A stretch of 64,000 bases of DNA from Actinomycetota bacterium (lineage in GTDB: Bacteria > Actinomycetota > Actinomycetes > S36-B12). The translations under genes and the position numbers were made by a program. The notes below the pieces were generated by a model. It had not been told where the DNA came from, did not search any database, and saw only the letters and a list, made by a program, of their open reading frames with translations. Shown piece after piece: positions 16,166 through 23,899 of this stretch (the first letter of the stretch is position 1; each line of letters begins with the position of its first letter). Where the stretch lies: NCBI GenBank assembly GCA_016870515.1, contig VGBL01000001.1:141479-205478 (forward strand), written 5' to 3'.

Positions 16166-16636
16166 TCACCCTTGCATGCGCCGAAGCAACTGGGTTATCC
16201 GCACCTGGTTGTAGCGCAGGACGAGGAAGAACACCGTGTTGCCGACGCCCACGATGAGAAACCAGATGAGCATCGTCCACCATGGATTCCACAAAATGAG
16301 AGGAATGAACGTGAAGGCTGATAGGAAGTGCACCCACTCCCCGCGTCTGACCTCGACGAGATAGGCCTGCAGGCTGGCGGCGTCGATCCCGTAGAGCGAG
16401 GACTTGCTCTCCCCACCCATCCAGGACCCACCCTCGGGAAGCCACTTGGAAAACCAAGAGATTCCGATGCGGCGATACCTGCGTACGGTGTCAAAGCGGG
16501 TGAGTCTCAACGGCCCGATATCGCGGCTGAACCACGAATCAGGGCACCGTGGGGCGAGGAACCCGATCGTGATCGCCATGGCGACAAGCACGAGGAAGTC
16601 GACAAGCAGCAGCAGCGCTGCCGATCCCGCGTCCAT
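16166..16636 (-). CDS. CrtO-like glycosyl-4,4'-diaponeurosporenoate acyltransferase family protein
   Basis: A 156-residue membrane protein with an N-terminal helix (LLLLVDFLVLVAMAITIGF), a central soluble loop and two C-terminal helices (FIPLILWNPWW, MLIWFLIVGVGNTVFFLVL). The loop YRRIGISWFSKWLPEGGSWM and the ending VLRYNQVRI match the CrtO acyltransferase family, which adds a fatty acyl group to a carotenoid glycoside in staphylococci. No carotenoid synthesis gene is in the window, so the substrate is unknown. GGGAG precedes the ATG at 16636. Confidence 0.6.
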   Translation of the reverse strand: MDAGSAALLLLVDFLVLVAMAITIGFLAPRCPDSWFSRDIGPLRLTRFDTVRRYRRIGISWFSKWLPEGGSWMGGESKSSLYGIDAASLQAYLVEVRRGEWVHFLSAFTFIPLILWNPWWTMLIWFLIVGVGNTVFFLVLRYNQVRITQLLRRMQG

Positions 16637-16795
16637 GTCGCTCTCCCACCCCTCCCGGGGTGATGCTACGGAAGGGGAGAGGGGAGGTCGCGTGCGTGGT
16701 GGTCCTGGCCGTGCTTGTCGCCGCACGTCAGATCTACACGCGTCGTGGCGTCATCGAACGCATCCACTAGGCAAGCGCGCCAGCAGCCCACTCGG

Positions 16796-16883
16796 CGGAG
16801 GGAGTGGGATTTGAACCCACGGAGACGGGTTACGCCTCAACGGTTTTCAAGACCGTCGCCTTCGGCCGCTCGGCCATCCCTCC
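16796..16883 (-). tRNA. tRNA-Ser (anticodon UGA)
   Basis: An 88-base class II tRNA with acceptor GGAGGGA/TCCCTCC, anticodon stem-loop CGGTC-TTGAAAA-CCG giving UGA, a long variable arm and T arm GGGTTCAAATCCC. Confidence 0.96.
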
Positions 16884-16916
16884 TTGCTGCCACTTTGCGG
16901 TCGCAGCCCCAGCACC

Positions 16917-18350
16917 CTATCCGGCGTTCGGATTGACCCACTGGACGGCGGACTCGTCGACAGCGATGACCGCCCACGTGCCGCGATCGTCAGCCGTGAT
17001 CAGTCGATACGCCGGGAGGATCAGCAGCGTCCCGTCGGACTGCCAATACTGAGCGAGCGTGGGCTCGGCGCCCGTCACCGTGATGGGGTCCCACCACACC
17101 TGGACCTTGCCTGGATCGCCAGCGGGCACACTCGGCGTATCGCTGGTCGATGGCGAGACCACGGTATCGCTCGACACCGCACTGCCCGCCACGGTGCCCC
17201 GGGCCTTGGCCATCGGCACGACGCCGCCGTAGTCCAGGGGAGTCGGACCGAAGACGGTGAAGCGCGGGTCCTGCGAGCGCAGCACCGCCGTGAAGGCACC
17301 AACGATCGGGTAAGCCGGGACCGGCTCCAGGCCTGCGGCGAACCCGTTGGCCCACAGCACGTCCTTGTGGTCAAAGGTGAAGGACCAACTCAGCTGTGTG
17401 CGATTGCCGCCAACTCGCTGCCAAGCAGTAGCCCACGTCGTGATGCCGTCGGTGCCCGCCTCCCACTCGATGTCGATGCCAGTGGCCGGATCTTCGCTTA
17501 CGCCGATGGTGGAGAGGATCTTGCGGGCCGCGCGCACGGCGTCCTGCTCACTCACTGCCTCCTTGGTCGGCTCGCATTCGGCCACCTCGGGAGCGCCGGG
17601 GTCAACAGAGCCCGCTGATCCACTCGCCTCCGCGGGGGCGGGCTCGGGGAGCGGGGTGACCCCACAGTTCCACGGGTTCTTCGTCGGATCGTAGTAAGAC
17701 CACGACACCAGCGCGTCATTGGCCACGTAGATCATCGGTCCGGTGCCATCGCTAGGACCGACGACGATTGAGCCGTTTTCCTCGCGAGGCTCACCCTTGA
17801 TGCCGAAGGCCTTGGCGAGCTGCGCGGCAAGGGCGGCGGCGTCGATTCCTTCGGAGGTCAGGCGGTAGCCGGTGGCGGTGCCGGACTCGTTTGGCAGTGA
17901 CGGGTCGGGCTCGAACGTCGATCCCCACCCGGGCCAGATCGCCATCTTGGCATCGGCCGGCTGCGACGACATTGCCTCGGGCGCGCCCATCGGTGCGCCG
18001 CCGGCGTTCTGTGCACCCACGGCGGCCATCTGCGGTGAGTTCGGTGCCGCGCCGATCACAGGGAGCGACTCCTGAGGAGTCGGTACGGCCGCCGTGACAG
18101 TGTCAGTCTGCGGCGCAGTCACTCGTCCGACAGCGGCGCCCGCCACGGTCGTGCCTGCAAGGAGGCACACTCCGGCGGCGACTGCGCCAATGACGTAGGC
18201 GGTGCGCCTGCGTCGTAGCGGAACGACATTGGTCGTCGGTGCGGCAAGCACCTTGGCGCGAATCGCGGCAATGTCAGGGTCGGGGGCCGATGCTGCGGGG
18301 TCGACAGCGGCGAGCCGCTCCTGCGGGTCCTGCGGGGTCTGATCGGTCAT
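16917..18350 (-). CDS. Membrane-anchored partner (anti-sigma-like) of the ECF sigma factor
   Basis: A 477-residue protein: a cytoplasmic Pro/Asp-rich N-terminus (about 45 residues), one transmembrane helix (TAYVIGAVAAGVCLLAGTTV), and a roughly 400-residue extracytoplasmic domain with two cysteines (NCGV, AECEP) and many Trp/Tyr residues. Position directly after an ECF sigma gene (25 bp gap) and this topology fit an anti-sigma or sigma-linked surface sensor, but no ZAS zinc motif is visible. GGAGG lies eight bases before the ATG at 18350. The extracytoplasmic domain is not one I recognise. Confidence 0.7.
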   Translation of the reverse strand: MTDQTPQDPQERLAAVDPAASAPDPDIAAIRAKVLAAPTTNVVPLRRRRTAYVIGAVAAGVCLLAGTTVAGAAVGRVTAPQTDTVTAAVPTPQESLPVIGAAPNSPQMAAVGAQNAGGAPMGAPEAMSSQPADAKMAIWPGWGSTFEPDPSLPNESGTATGYRLTSEGIDAAALAAQLAKAFGIKGEPREENGSIVVGPSDGTGPMIYVANDALVSWSYYDPTKNPWNCGVTPLPEPAPAEASGSAGSVDPGAPEVAECEPTKEAVSEQDAVRAARKILSTIGVSEDPATGIDIEWEAGTDGITTWATAWQRVGGNRTQLSWSFTFDHKDVLWANGFAAGLEPVPAYPIVGAFTAVLRSQDPRFTVFGPTPLDYGGVVPMAKARGTVAGSAVSSDTVVSPSTSDTPSVPAGDPGKVQVWWDPITVTGAEPTLAQYWQSDGTLLILPAYRLITADDRGTWAVIAVDESAVQWVNPNAG

Positions 18351-18375
18351 GGTGGACACCTCCACCCTGCCTATG

Positions 18376-18891
18376 TCAGCGAACGGGCGCTTCTTGCACG
18401 TCTGCCGCGGAAATCTCCTCCGCGAGACGGGTCCGGGCGCGCGAGAGCGCGGCCCCCGCTCCGCCCACCCCGATGCCGAGGGCTGTGGCGAGCTCATCGC
18501 CCGACAGCCCTTCCCACGCGGCCAGTCGGAGGACCTCACGATCGCGCGGCGAGAGGCGCTGCCAAGCGCTCACCAGTACGGCGTCGTCACACACGAGGAC
18601 GGCCGGATCGCCCTCGTCGATCGCGTCAAGGTCACCGAGATCAGCCACGGGCACTTCGGTGCGGCGCCTGCGGTGATTGGCGAGCACGCGTCGCGCGACG
18701 GCGTACAGCCAAGGAAGGGGCTCGGACGCCGGAATGTCCTGGCGCTTCTCCCAGGCGATGAGGAAGACATCCGCCGTGAGGTCATCGGCAGTGGCCGCCG
18801 GATCCGCGGCATTGGTGAGGCGTCGGTGCAGGTAGCGGCGTACGGGCACGGCGTAGGAGTCGAAGATCGACTCCAGGCTTACCTCCGGCAT
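18376..18891 (-). CDS. ECF-type RNA polymerase sigma factor
   Basis: A 171-residue group IV sigma factor. Region 2 spans about residues 8-75 (FDSYAVPVRRYLHRRL, DDLTADVFLIAWEKR, PWLYAVARRVLANHRR); region 4 spans about 113-160 (LSPRDREVLRLAAWEGLSGD, then LGIGVGGAGAALSRARTRL). A GAGGAGG sequence precedes the ATG. It is cotranscribed with the membrane-anchored protein downstream. Confidence 0.92.
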   Translation of the reverse strand: MPEVSLESIFDSYAVPVRRYLHRRLTNAADPAATADDLTADVFLIAWEKRQDIPASEPLPWLYAVARRVLANHRRRRTEVPVADLGDLDAIDEGDPAVLVCDDAVLVSAWQRLSPRDREVLRLAAWEGLSGDELATALGIGVGGAGAALSRARTRLAEEISAADVQEAPVR

Positions 18892-18954
18892 GACGCCTCC
18901 TCAGGTCCAGTCTGCCCCTTCTGACGCGCCACACCCGCGTTCGGATCCCATTCC

Positions 18955-19527
18955 CTAGTCGAATCCCAGGCGCTGGGCGTCCTCGGCGACGTCAATGTCA
19001 TCGCTTGCCCCCCACGCGTCGATGAGGGAGATGACCGTGCGCGGCCGCAGGGCATCCAGCACCACGCGGACCGATTGATTCGCGCCGTCTCCCAAGGGCT
19101 TGAGCACCTCGCGCAGGTGGGGCACGGCATACACGGCCGTCAGTGGCTGCTCCCGCCCGGCGGTATCCAGCACCGTGGCGACCGCGCCATCGTCGATGAC
19201 CGTCAGGAGGGCCGGCACCGCGTCGGCACCGCGCGGTGCATCGCCCGCAAGCACGACGACGTGGGTGGCGTCGAGGGGCAGTGCCGCGACACCCGCAATG
19301 AGGGCAGCGCACGGGCCGCCGCCCACGGGCATCTCGCGCACCCAGGTGACGTCGGTCGACAACTCGCGCTGTGGACCGACCACGATGACGGGATCGGCAA
19401 CGCGGGCCACGCCCTCGACGGTCACGTAGAGCAAGGTGCGGCCTCTGGCATCGCGCAGGTCAAGCTTGTCGCTGCCGAATCGACGGGACTCACCCCCGGC
19501 AATGACAATCGCGGCTACGGAGCCCAC
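18955..19527 (-). CDS. mobA: Molybdopterin guanylyltransferase-like nucleotidyltransferase
   Basis: A 190-residue NTP transferase of the MobA family. The nucleotide-binding signature is IAGGESRRFGSDK (9-21), and the metal-binding region is VVVLAGDAPRG. MobA joins GMP to molybdopterin. The GTG start overlaps the enoyl-CoA hydratase gene by 13 bases, so it is the last gene of the acyl-CoA operon. moeA and a DUF6457 gene (a domain often found with MobA) are at 31589-33237, consistent with molybdenum cofactor use in this organism. Confidence 0.8.
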   Translation of the reverse strand: MGSVAAIVIAGGESRRFGSDKLDLRDARGRTLLYVTVEGVARVADPVIVVGPQRELSTDVTWVREMPVGGGPCAALIAGVAALPLDATHVVVLAGDAPRGADAVPALLTVIDDGAVATVLDTAGREQPLTAVYAVPHLREVLKPLGDGANQSVRVVLDALRPRTVISLIDAWGASDDIDVAEDAQRLGFD

Positions 19528-20288
19528 TCGGGCTTCCTCTTCTCCAGGAACGCGGACATGCCCTCGCGGGCCTCGGCGGACGTGAAGAGTCCCGCCGACA
19601 TCTCGCTCGTCCAGGCGAACGCCTCGGCACGCTCCATGGTCGGCACGCGTCGCAGCAGCGCCTTCGTGTTGCGCAGTGCCTCGGGGCCACCCAGGAGCAG
19701 CGCGTCGACGTAACCCTGGACGGCGGCATCGAGGCCATCCGGCTCGGCTACTGCCGTGACGAGACCGGCCGAGAGCACACGGTCGGCATGGACGCGTTCG
19801 CCGGTGAGCAAAAGTTCCTGGGCATCACGACGATGCATGACCTGCAGGCAGACAACGGAGATGATCGCCGGCGCCACACCCACCCGCACCTCAGAGAACG
19901 CGAAGCGCGCATCGGTCGACGCCACCGCGATATCGCACGCGGCCACAAGACCGTTGCCGCCACCGGCGACGTGCCCCTGCACGCGGGCGATCAGCGGCTT
20001 GGGGTGATCGACCATGGCGGTCAGCAGGTCGGCGAGGGCGCTCGTGCCGCCCTGCGCATACCCACCCTCGGCCACCGCGAAGGCCGCGAGGTCCGCACCC
20101 GAGCAGAACGTCGATCCGCTGCCGGTGATGACGACCACTCGCACGGCATCGTCTTCGGCCGCCGTCCGCAGGTGCTCGACCATGAGTTGCATCGCGGCGA
20201 TGTCGAGCCGGTTCTTGGCGTCGGGCTGGTTGAGCGTGATCGTGGCGAGCGGGCCGGCGACGATGTAGGCGACCGCGGTGTCGCTCAC
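19515..20288 (-). CDS. Enoyl-CoA hydratase/isomerase family protein
   Basis: A 257-residue crotonase. Oxyanion-hole segments are GSGSTFCSGADL and GHVAGGGNGLVAACD; FAFSEVRVGVAPA carries the Glu used by hydratases. In an Atu-type pathway the equivalent enzyme (AtuE) hydrates isohexenylglutaconyl-CoA; in the Liu pathway LiuC hydrates methylglutaconyl-CoA. The GTG start overlaps the acyl-CoA dehydrogenase stop as GTGA. Confidence 0.88.
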   Translation of the reverse strand: MSDTAVAYIVAGPLATITLNQPDAKNRLDIAAMQLMVEHLRTAAEDDAVRVVVITGSGSTFCSGADLAAFAVAEGGYAQGGTSALADLLTAMVDHPKPLIARVQGHVAGGGNGLVAACDIAVASTDARFAFSEVRVGVAPAIISVVCLQVMHRRDAQELLLTGERVHADRVLSAGLVTAVAEPDGLDAAVQGYVDALLLGGPEALRNTKALLRRVPTMERAEAFAWTSEMSAGLFTSAEAREGMSAFLEKRKPEWAP

Positions 20289-21439
20289 TTCTTGCCCATG
20301 CCTTCCATCATCGTGATGACACGCAGCATGACCTCGTCTGCGCCTCCACCGATGGAGGCGAGTCGGGCGTCGCGGAAGTAGCGCGCCACCCACATCTCCT
20401 CGGCGTAGCCCATGCCGCCGTGGAACTGCACGCACGCGTCGGCCACCTCGCGCGTCAGGCGGCCGGTCTTGAGCTTGGCGACCGTTGCCTCGCGGGTGAC
20501 GTCGTTGCCAGCCAGGTACTTGTCGGCGGCGTACTGAAGGAAGCCCTCGACGGTGTCGACGTCGGCGTAGAGCTCGGCCAGCTTGTACTGCAGGTATTGG
20601 TTGGCGAGCAGGGGCTTGCCAAACGCGATGCGCTGCTGCAGGTAGTCCTTGGTGCGGTCCAGTGCCTTGCGCGCCCCCACCGCCGCGATGTAGGCGCCGA
20701 CGAGTCGCTCATCTTGGAACTGCGCCATTTGCTGCTGGAAGCCCCGACCGGCCTCGCCCACCGTGTTGCTGATCGGAACACGCACGTCGTCGAGCACGAT
20801 CTCGGCGGTGTCGCTGGAGTGATTGCCCATCTTCTCGATCTTGCGGCCGACGCTGAAGCCGGGCGTTGTGGTGGGGACGACGATGAGGCTCATGCCGTGG
20901 TAGTCGCCGGGCTGCGAGTCATCGGTGCGGGCGAGCAGGCACAGCCAGTCGGCCTGAGTGCCATTGGTGATCCACATCTTGCGCCCGTTGATCACCCAGT
21001 CATCGCCATCTCGGACCGCTCGCGTGCGGATCCCGGCCACGTCGGATCCGGCGTCGGGCTCGCTGACCGCGATCGAGCACACCATCTCGCCGCGCAGTGT
21101 CGGCTCGAGGTAGGTCTTCTTGAGCTCATCCGATCCGAAGCGCGCGAGGGCGGGAGTCGCCATCGACGCCTGCACGGCGATGGCCATGGGCACGCCCGCG
21201 CACTTGATGCGCCCGAGTTCCTGGGCCATCACGTAGGTGAAGGAGTGGTCCGCCCCGCCACCCCCGAACTCCGGGTCGTATTCGAGTCCGAAGGCACCGA
21301 CCTCGCCGAGCTTGGGGAAGAGCTCATGGGCGGGGAAGATGCCCGCCTCCTCCCATTCGTCGACAAAGGGGTTGATCTCCTCGTCGACCAGCCGCCGCAT
21401 CGACTCGCGGAAGTGCTCATGCTCCTCGGTGAACTGCAT
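20285..21439 (-). CDS. Acyl-CoA dehydrogenase
   Basis: A 384-residue flavin acyl-CoA dehydrogenase. CSIAVSEPDAGSDVAGI and MWITNGTQADW are the FAD/substrate signatures. The C-terminal site where short-chain enzymes keep the catalytic Glu reads SIGGGADEVM (Gly instead), while Glu244 in FQDERLVGAY sits at the alternative position used by isovaleryl- and long-chain acyl-CoA dehydrogenases. That favours a branched or isoprenoid acyl-CoA substrate such as citronellyl-CoA (AtuD-like) or isovaleryl-CoA. One base separates its ATG from the tetR stop. Confidence 0.9.
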   Translation of the reverse strand: MQFTEEHEHFRESMRRLVDEEINPFVDEWEEAGIFPAHELFPKLGEVGAFGLEYDPEFGGGGADHSFTYVMAQELGRIKCAGVPMAIAVQASMATPALARFGSDELKKTYLEPTLRGEMVCSIAVSEPDAGSDVAGIRTRAVRDGDDWVINGRKMWITNGTQADWLCLLARTDDSQPGDYHGMSLIVVPTTTPGFSVGRKIEKMGNHSSDTAEIVLDDVRVPISNTVGEAGRGFQQQMAQFQDERLVGAYIAAVGARKALDRTKDYLQQRIAFGKPLLANQYLQYKLAELYADVDTVEGFLQYAADKYLAGNDVTREATVAKLKTGRLTREVADACVQFHGGMGYAEEMWVARYFRDARLASIGGGADEVMLRVITMMEGMGKK

Positions 21440-21440
21440 C

Positions 21441-22049
21441 TCATCCCCTTCTTACCGGTGTCAGGCCGAGGGAGCCGGCCCACAGTGCTGTGAGTGTCGC
21501 GACCGCGATGTCTTCATCGTGGGTCTCGCCGCGGCCAAACCAGTGACGGGCAAAGCCCTCGACCATCGCGCACAGCGCCGCCGCGGCGGCATGCGCATCG
21601 AGATCGGTGCGCGCCATGCCCTCGTCCTGCAGGTGGCGCAGTGTGGCGGCCACCCGATCGACGTGCGCCTTGCGCAGGCCGGTGAGCACAGAGCGGAAGG
21701 ACTCATCGGTGGTCGCCGCCTGCTCCACCACCTCGAGGAGTCGAGCGTTCGCTCGATAGGCGTCGAGGTAGGACCGATTGGCGCGCTCGATGCGTGATAC
21801 CGGATCGGAATCGTCCGGCGCGCTGAGCGAGGCATAGAGTTCGCCGACCAAAGACTCGACGACGGCCATGAGCACGGCCTCCTTGGTGGAGAACCAGGTG
21901 TAGACGGTGCCGTGGCTGACCCCGGCCGCTTCTGCAAGGTCGCTCATGCGCGTGCCGTCGTAGCCGCGCTCCTCGAAGACTCCGCGAGCGGATGCGACGA
22001 GCGCATCGCGGGTGCGACGACCGCGGTCGGTGAGCGGGACGGCGCTCAT
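21441..22049 (-). CDS. TetR/AcrR family regulator inside the acyl-CoA operon
   Basis: A 202-residue TetR-type repressor: FEERGYDGTRMSDLAEAAGV followed by SHGTVYTWFSTKEAVL is the DNA-binding domain (about 24-62), and the C-terminal half resembles those sensing acyl-CoAs. The ATG overlaps the atuA stop as ATGA. As a gene within the operon it probably autoregulates it by binding the palindrome at 27545-27564 over the operon promoter (inference). Confidence 0.88.
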   Translation of the reverse strand: MSAVPLTDRGRRTRDALVASARGVFEERGYDGTRMSDLAEAAGVSHGTVYTWFSTKEAVLMAVVESLVGELYASLSAPDDSDPVSRIERANRSYLDAYRANARLLEVVEQAATTDESFRSVLTGLRKAHVDRVAATLRHLQDEGMARTDLDAHAAAAALCAMVEGFARHWFGRGETHDEDIAVATLTALWAGSLGLTPVRRG

Positions 22050-23899
22050 GCGAGATCAACCTTTGCGTCCGGGAGAAGATGGCGGGGGACAGGAACAATG
22101 CGCGATCGCAGGTGCTCTCCGAGGCCCTTGGCCTGCGGGTCGCTGCGCGCGTTCTCCCCCACGCCGCGGCCGAGCAGTCCGTGGATGACGATATTGACGG
22201 CATGCAGGTTGGGCAGGGGGTGCACGTCGATGGCAAGTAGGGCCGCCTCAGGCAGCAGTTCGCGTACGCGATCGGGCGTCAGGAGCGAGACAAGCCAGGC
22301 GTAGACCTCATCGCGAAGTGGCATGGCGGCGGGAATCCACGCGCCGATGTTGGCGTCACCGCCCTTGTCGCCACTGCGCGCACCCACGACCACTCCGAGA
22401 GGGACGCCGAGCACCGAACTCTCGCGCACCTCGGGCAGGGCCACGGCTGGCGCGTCGACCAGCACCGACGTCTCGCTGCGCAGGTAGCTCGCGACCGGCA
22501 CCGCCTGGCCGTCGACGGTTACACTCGCCGGCACTGCCGCACGGTTGACCGTCGTGGGCCAGTAGACGCCGTAGGGGCTGCCCTCGCCGGGCGGCGCCGT
22601 CGGGAACATCCCGGGATAGGAGGCGAGCGTCGCTTCGATCACCGCGGTGGTGAAGGGCTTGGCCACCGCCTTCAGATCGCTGTCGCGCACCGTGATGCGC
22701 AGGAAGGACTGCGCCTGGTCGGCCGTCGCCGGATCGATGTAGGAAGTGGGAGACCAGTCGACATCGAGCTCGCGCACGGACAGCGACGAGCGAGTTGCGC
22801 GCGTCGACGCGGAGAGGCCCGGCTCCAGGGCCTCGGCCAGGGACAGGCCGGTAATGGTGCGCAGTGCCAGGTCGGCCTTGGCGTCGGGATCCAGCCCGGT
22901 CATCACCAGCGTCATGGAGTTGCGGAAGCCACCGAGGTAGTTGGCAGCGACCTTGAGCCGCTCGGGGGCGCTCTCGCCGCGCACACCCCAGATGCGCACC
23001 CGATCGTCCCCCTCCTGCGCGAGTTGGATCGTGTCGAAGCGCGCGGTCGCATCCGGGTTTGCGTAGGCGCGGCTGCCGATCTCGTAGAGCAACTGCGCGG
23101 TGACGGTGCCCACGGTCACCACGCCGCCGGTGCCCGGATGCTTAGTGATGATGCTCGAGCCGTCGTCGGCGACCTCCGCGATGGGGAAGCCGGGATGGAG
23201 CAGGTTCAGGCCCTGGAAGAAGGAGTAGTTGCCGCCAGTGACCTGTGCGCCGCACTCGATGGCGTGCCCGGCCACGATCGCTCCGGCAAAGCGGTCCAGT
23301 GCCGACGGATCTCCGGCCGCGGCATCGGCGTACGACCAGCCGTGCCACCACGCCGCCGGGCCGACGACGAGAGCGGCATCGGTAACGCGCCCAGTGATGA
23401 CGACATCGGCACCTGCGGAGAGCGCCGCCGTGATCGGCTCGCCACCGAGGTAGGCGTTGGCGGTGATGAAGTGCACGCCGTCGGGGAGTTCGCGGGTATC
23501 GAGGTTGCGCCACTCCTCGTCGAGCGCGCCCATGCGGGGCATGAGGTCATCGCCCGTGACGACCGCCACGCTCACCGGGCCGATGCCGAGGCGCGCGATG
23601 ATCTCCGACAGCGCGTCGGCGCACCCCTGGGGATCAAGTCCTCCCGCATTGCTCACGACGCGGATGCCCTTGTCACGACAGGTGCCGAGCACCTGCTCCA
23701 TCTGCGCCAAGAAGGTGCGTGCGTATCCGGCACCCGGTCCATGCTTCATGCGCTGCCGAGCGAGGATGAGCATGGTGAGTTCGGCGAGCCAGTCTCCGGT
23801 TAGCACATCGATAGGACCGCCATCGACCATCTCGCACGCGGCGCTGAGGCGGTCACCGAAGAATCCACTGCCGTTGGCGATGATGATCGGCCGGCTCAT
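22046..23899 (-). CDS. atuA: AtuA family protein (acyclic terpene utilization, DUF1446)
   Basis: A 617-residue AtuA-like protein. The DUF1446 part has IANGSGFFGDRLSAACEMVDG at the start, NAGGLDPQGCADAL, ITGRVTDAALVVGPAAW and QVTGGNYSFFQG. The C-terminal about 110 residues (LGVVVGARSGDKGGDANIGAW) form the AtuA-like ferredoxin-fold region seen fused or separate in other species. AtuA is essential for citronellol/geraniol growth in pseudomonads, but its chemistry is unsolved. It is coupled by ATGA overlaps to the biotin carboxylase gene upstream and tetR downstream. Confidence 0.87.
   Translation of the reverse strand: MSRPIIIANGSGFFGDRLSAACEMVDGGPIDVLTGDWLAELTMLILARQRMKHGPGAGYARTFLAQMEQVLGTCRDKGIRVVSNAGGLDPQGCADALSEIIARLGIGPVSVAVVTGDDLMPRMGALDEEWRNLDTRELPDGVHFITANAYLGGEPITAALSAGADVVITGRVTDAALVVGPAAWWHGWSYADAAAGDPSALDRFAGAIVAGHAIECGAQVTGGNYSFFQGLNLLHPGFPIAEVADDGSSIITKHPGTGGVVTVGTVTAQLLYEIGSRAYANPDATARFDTIQLAQEGDDRVRIWGVRGESAPERLKVAANYLGGFRNSMTLVMTGLDPDAKADLALRTITGLSLAEALEPGLSASTRATRSSLSVRELDVDWSPTSYIDPATADQAQSFLRITVRDSDLKAVAKPFTTAVIEATLASYPGMFPTAPPGEGSPYGVYWPTTVNRAAVPASVTVDGQAVPVASYLRSETSVLVDAPAVALPEVRESSVLGVPLGVVVGARSGDKGGDANIGAWIPAAMPLRDEVYAWLVSLLTPDRVRELLPEAALLAIDVHPLPNLHAVNIVIHGLLGRGVGENARSDPQAKGLGEHLRSRIVPVPRHLLPDAKVDLA

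Noticed and set aside
16660..16769. Possible 36-residue membrane peptide before tRNA-Ser
   Set aside because: The frame has a hydrophobic core but no consistent start signal, and the nearby GGGGAGG serves a different frame; too short to support.
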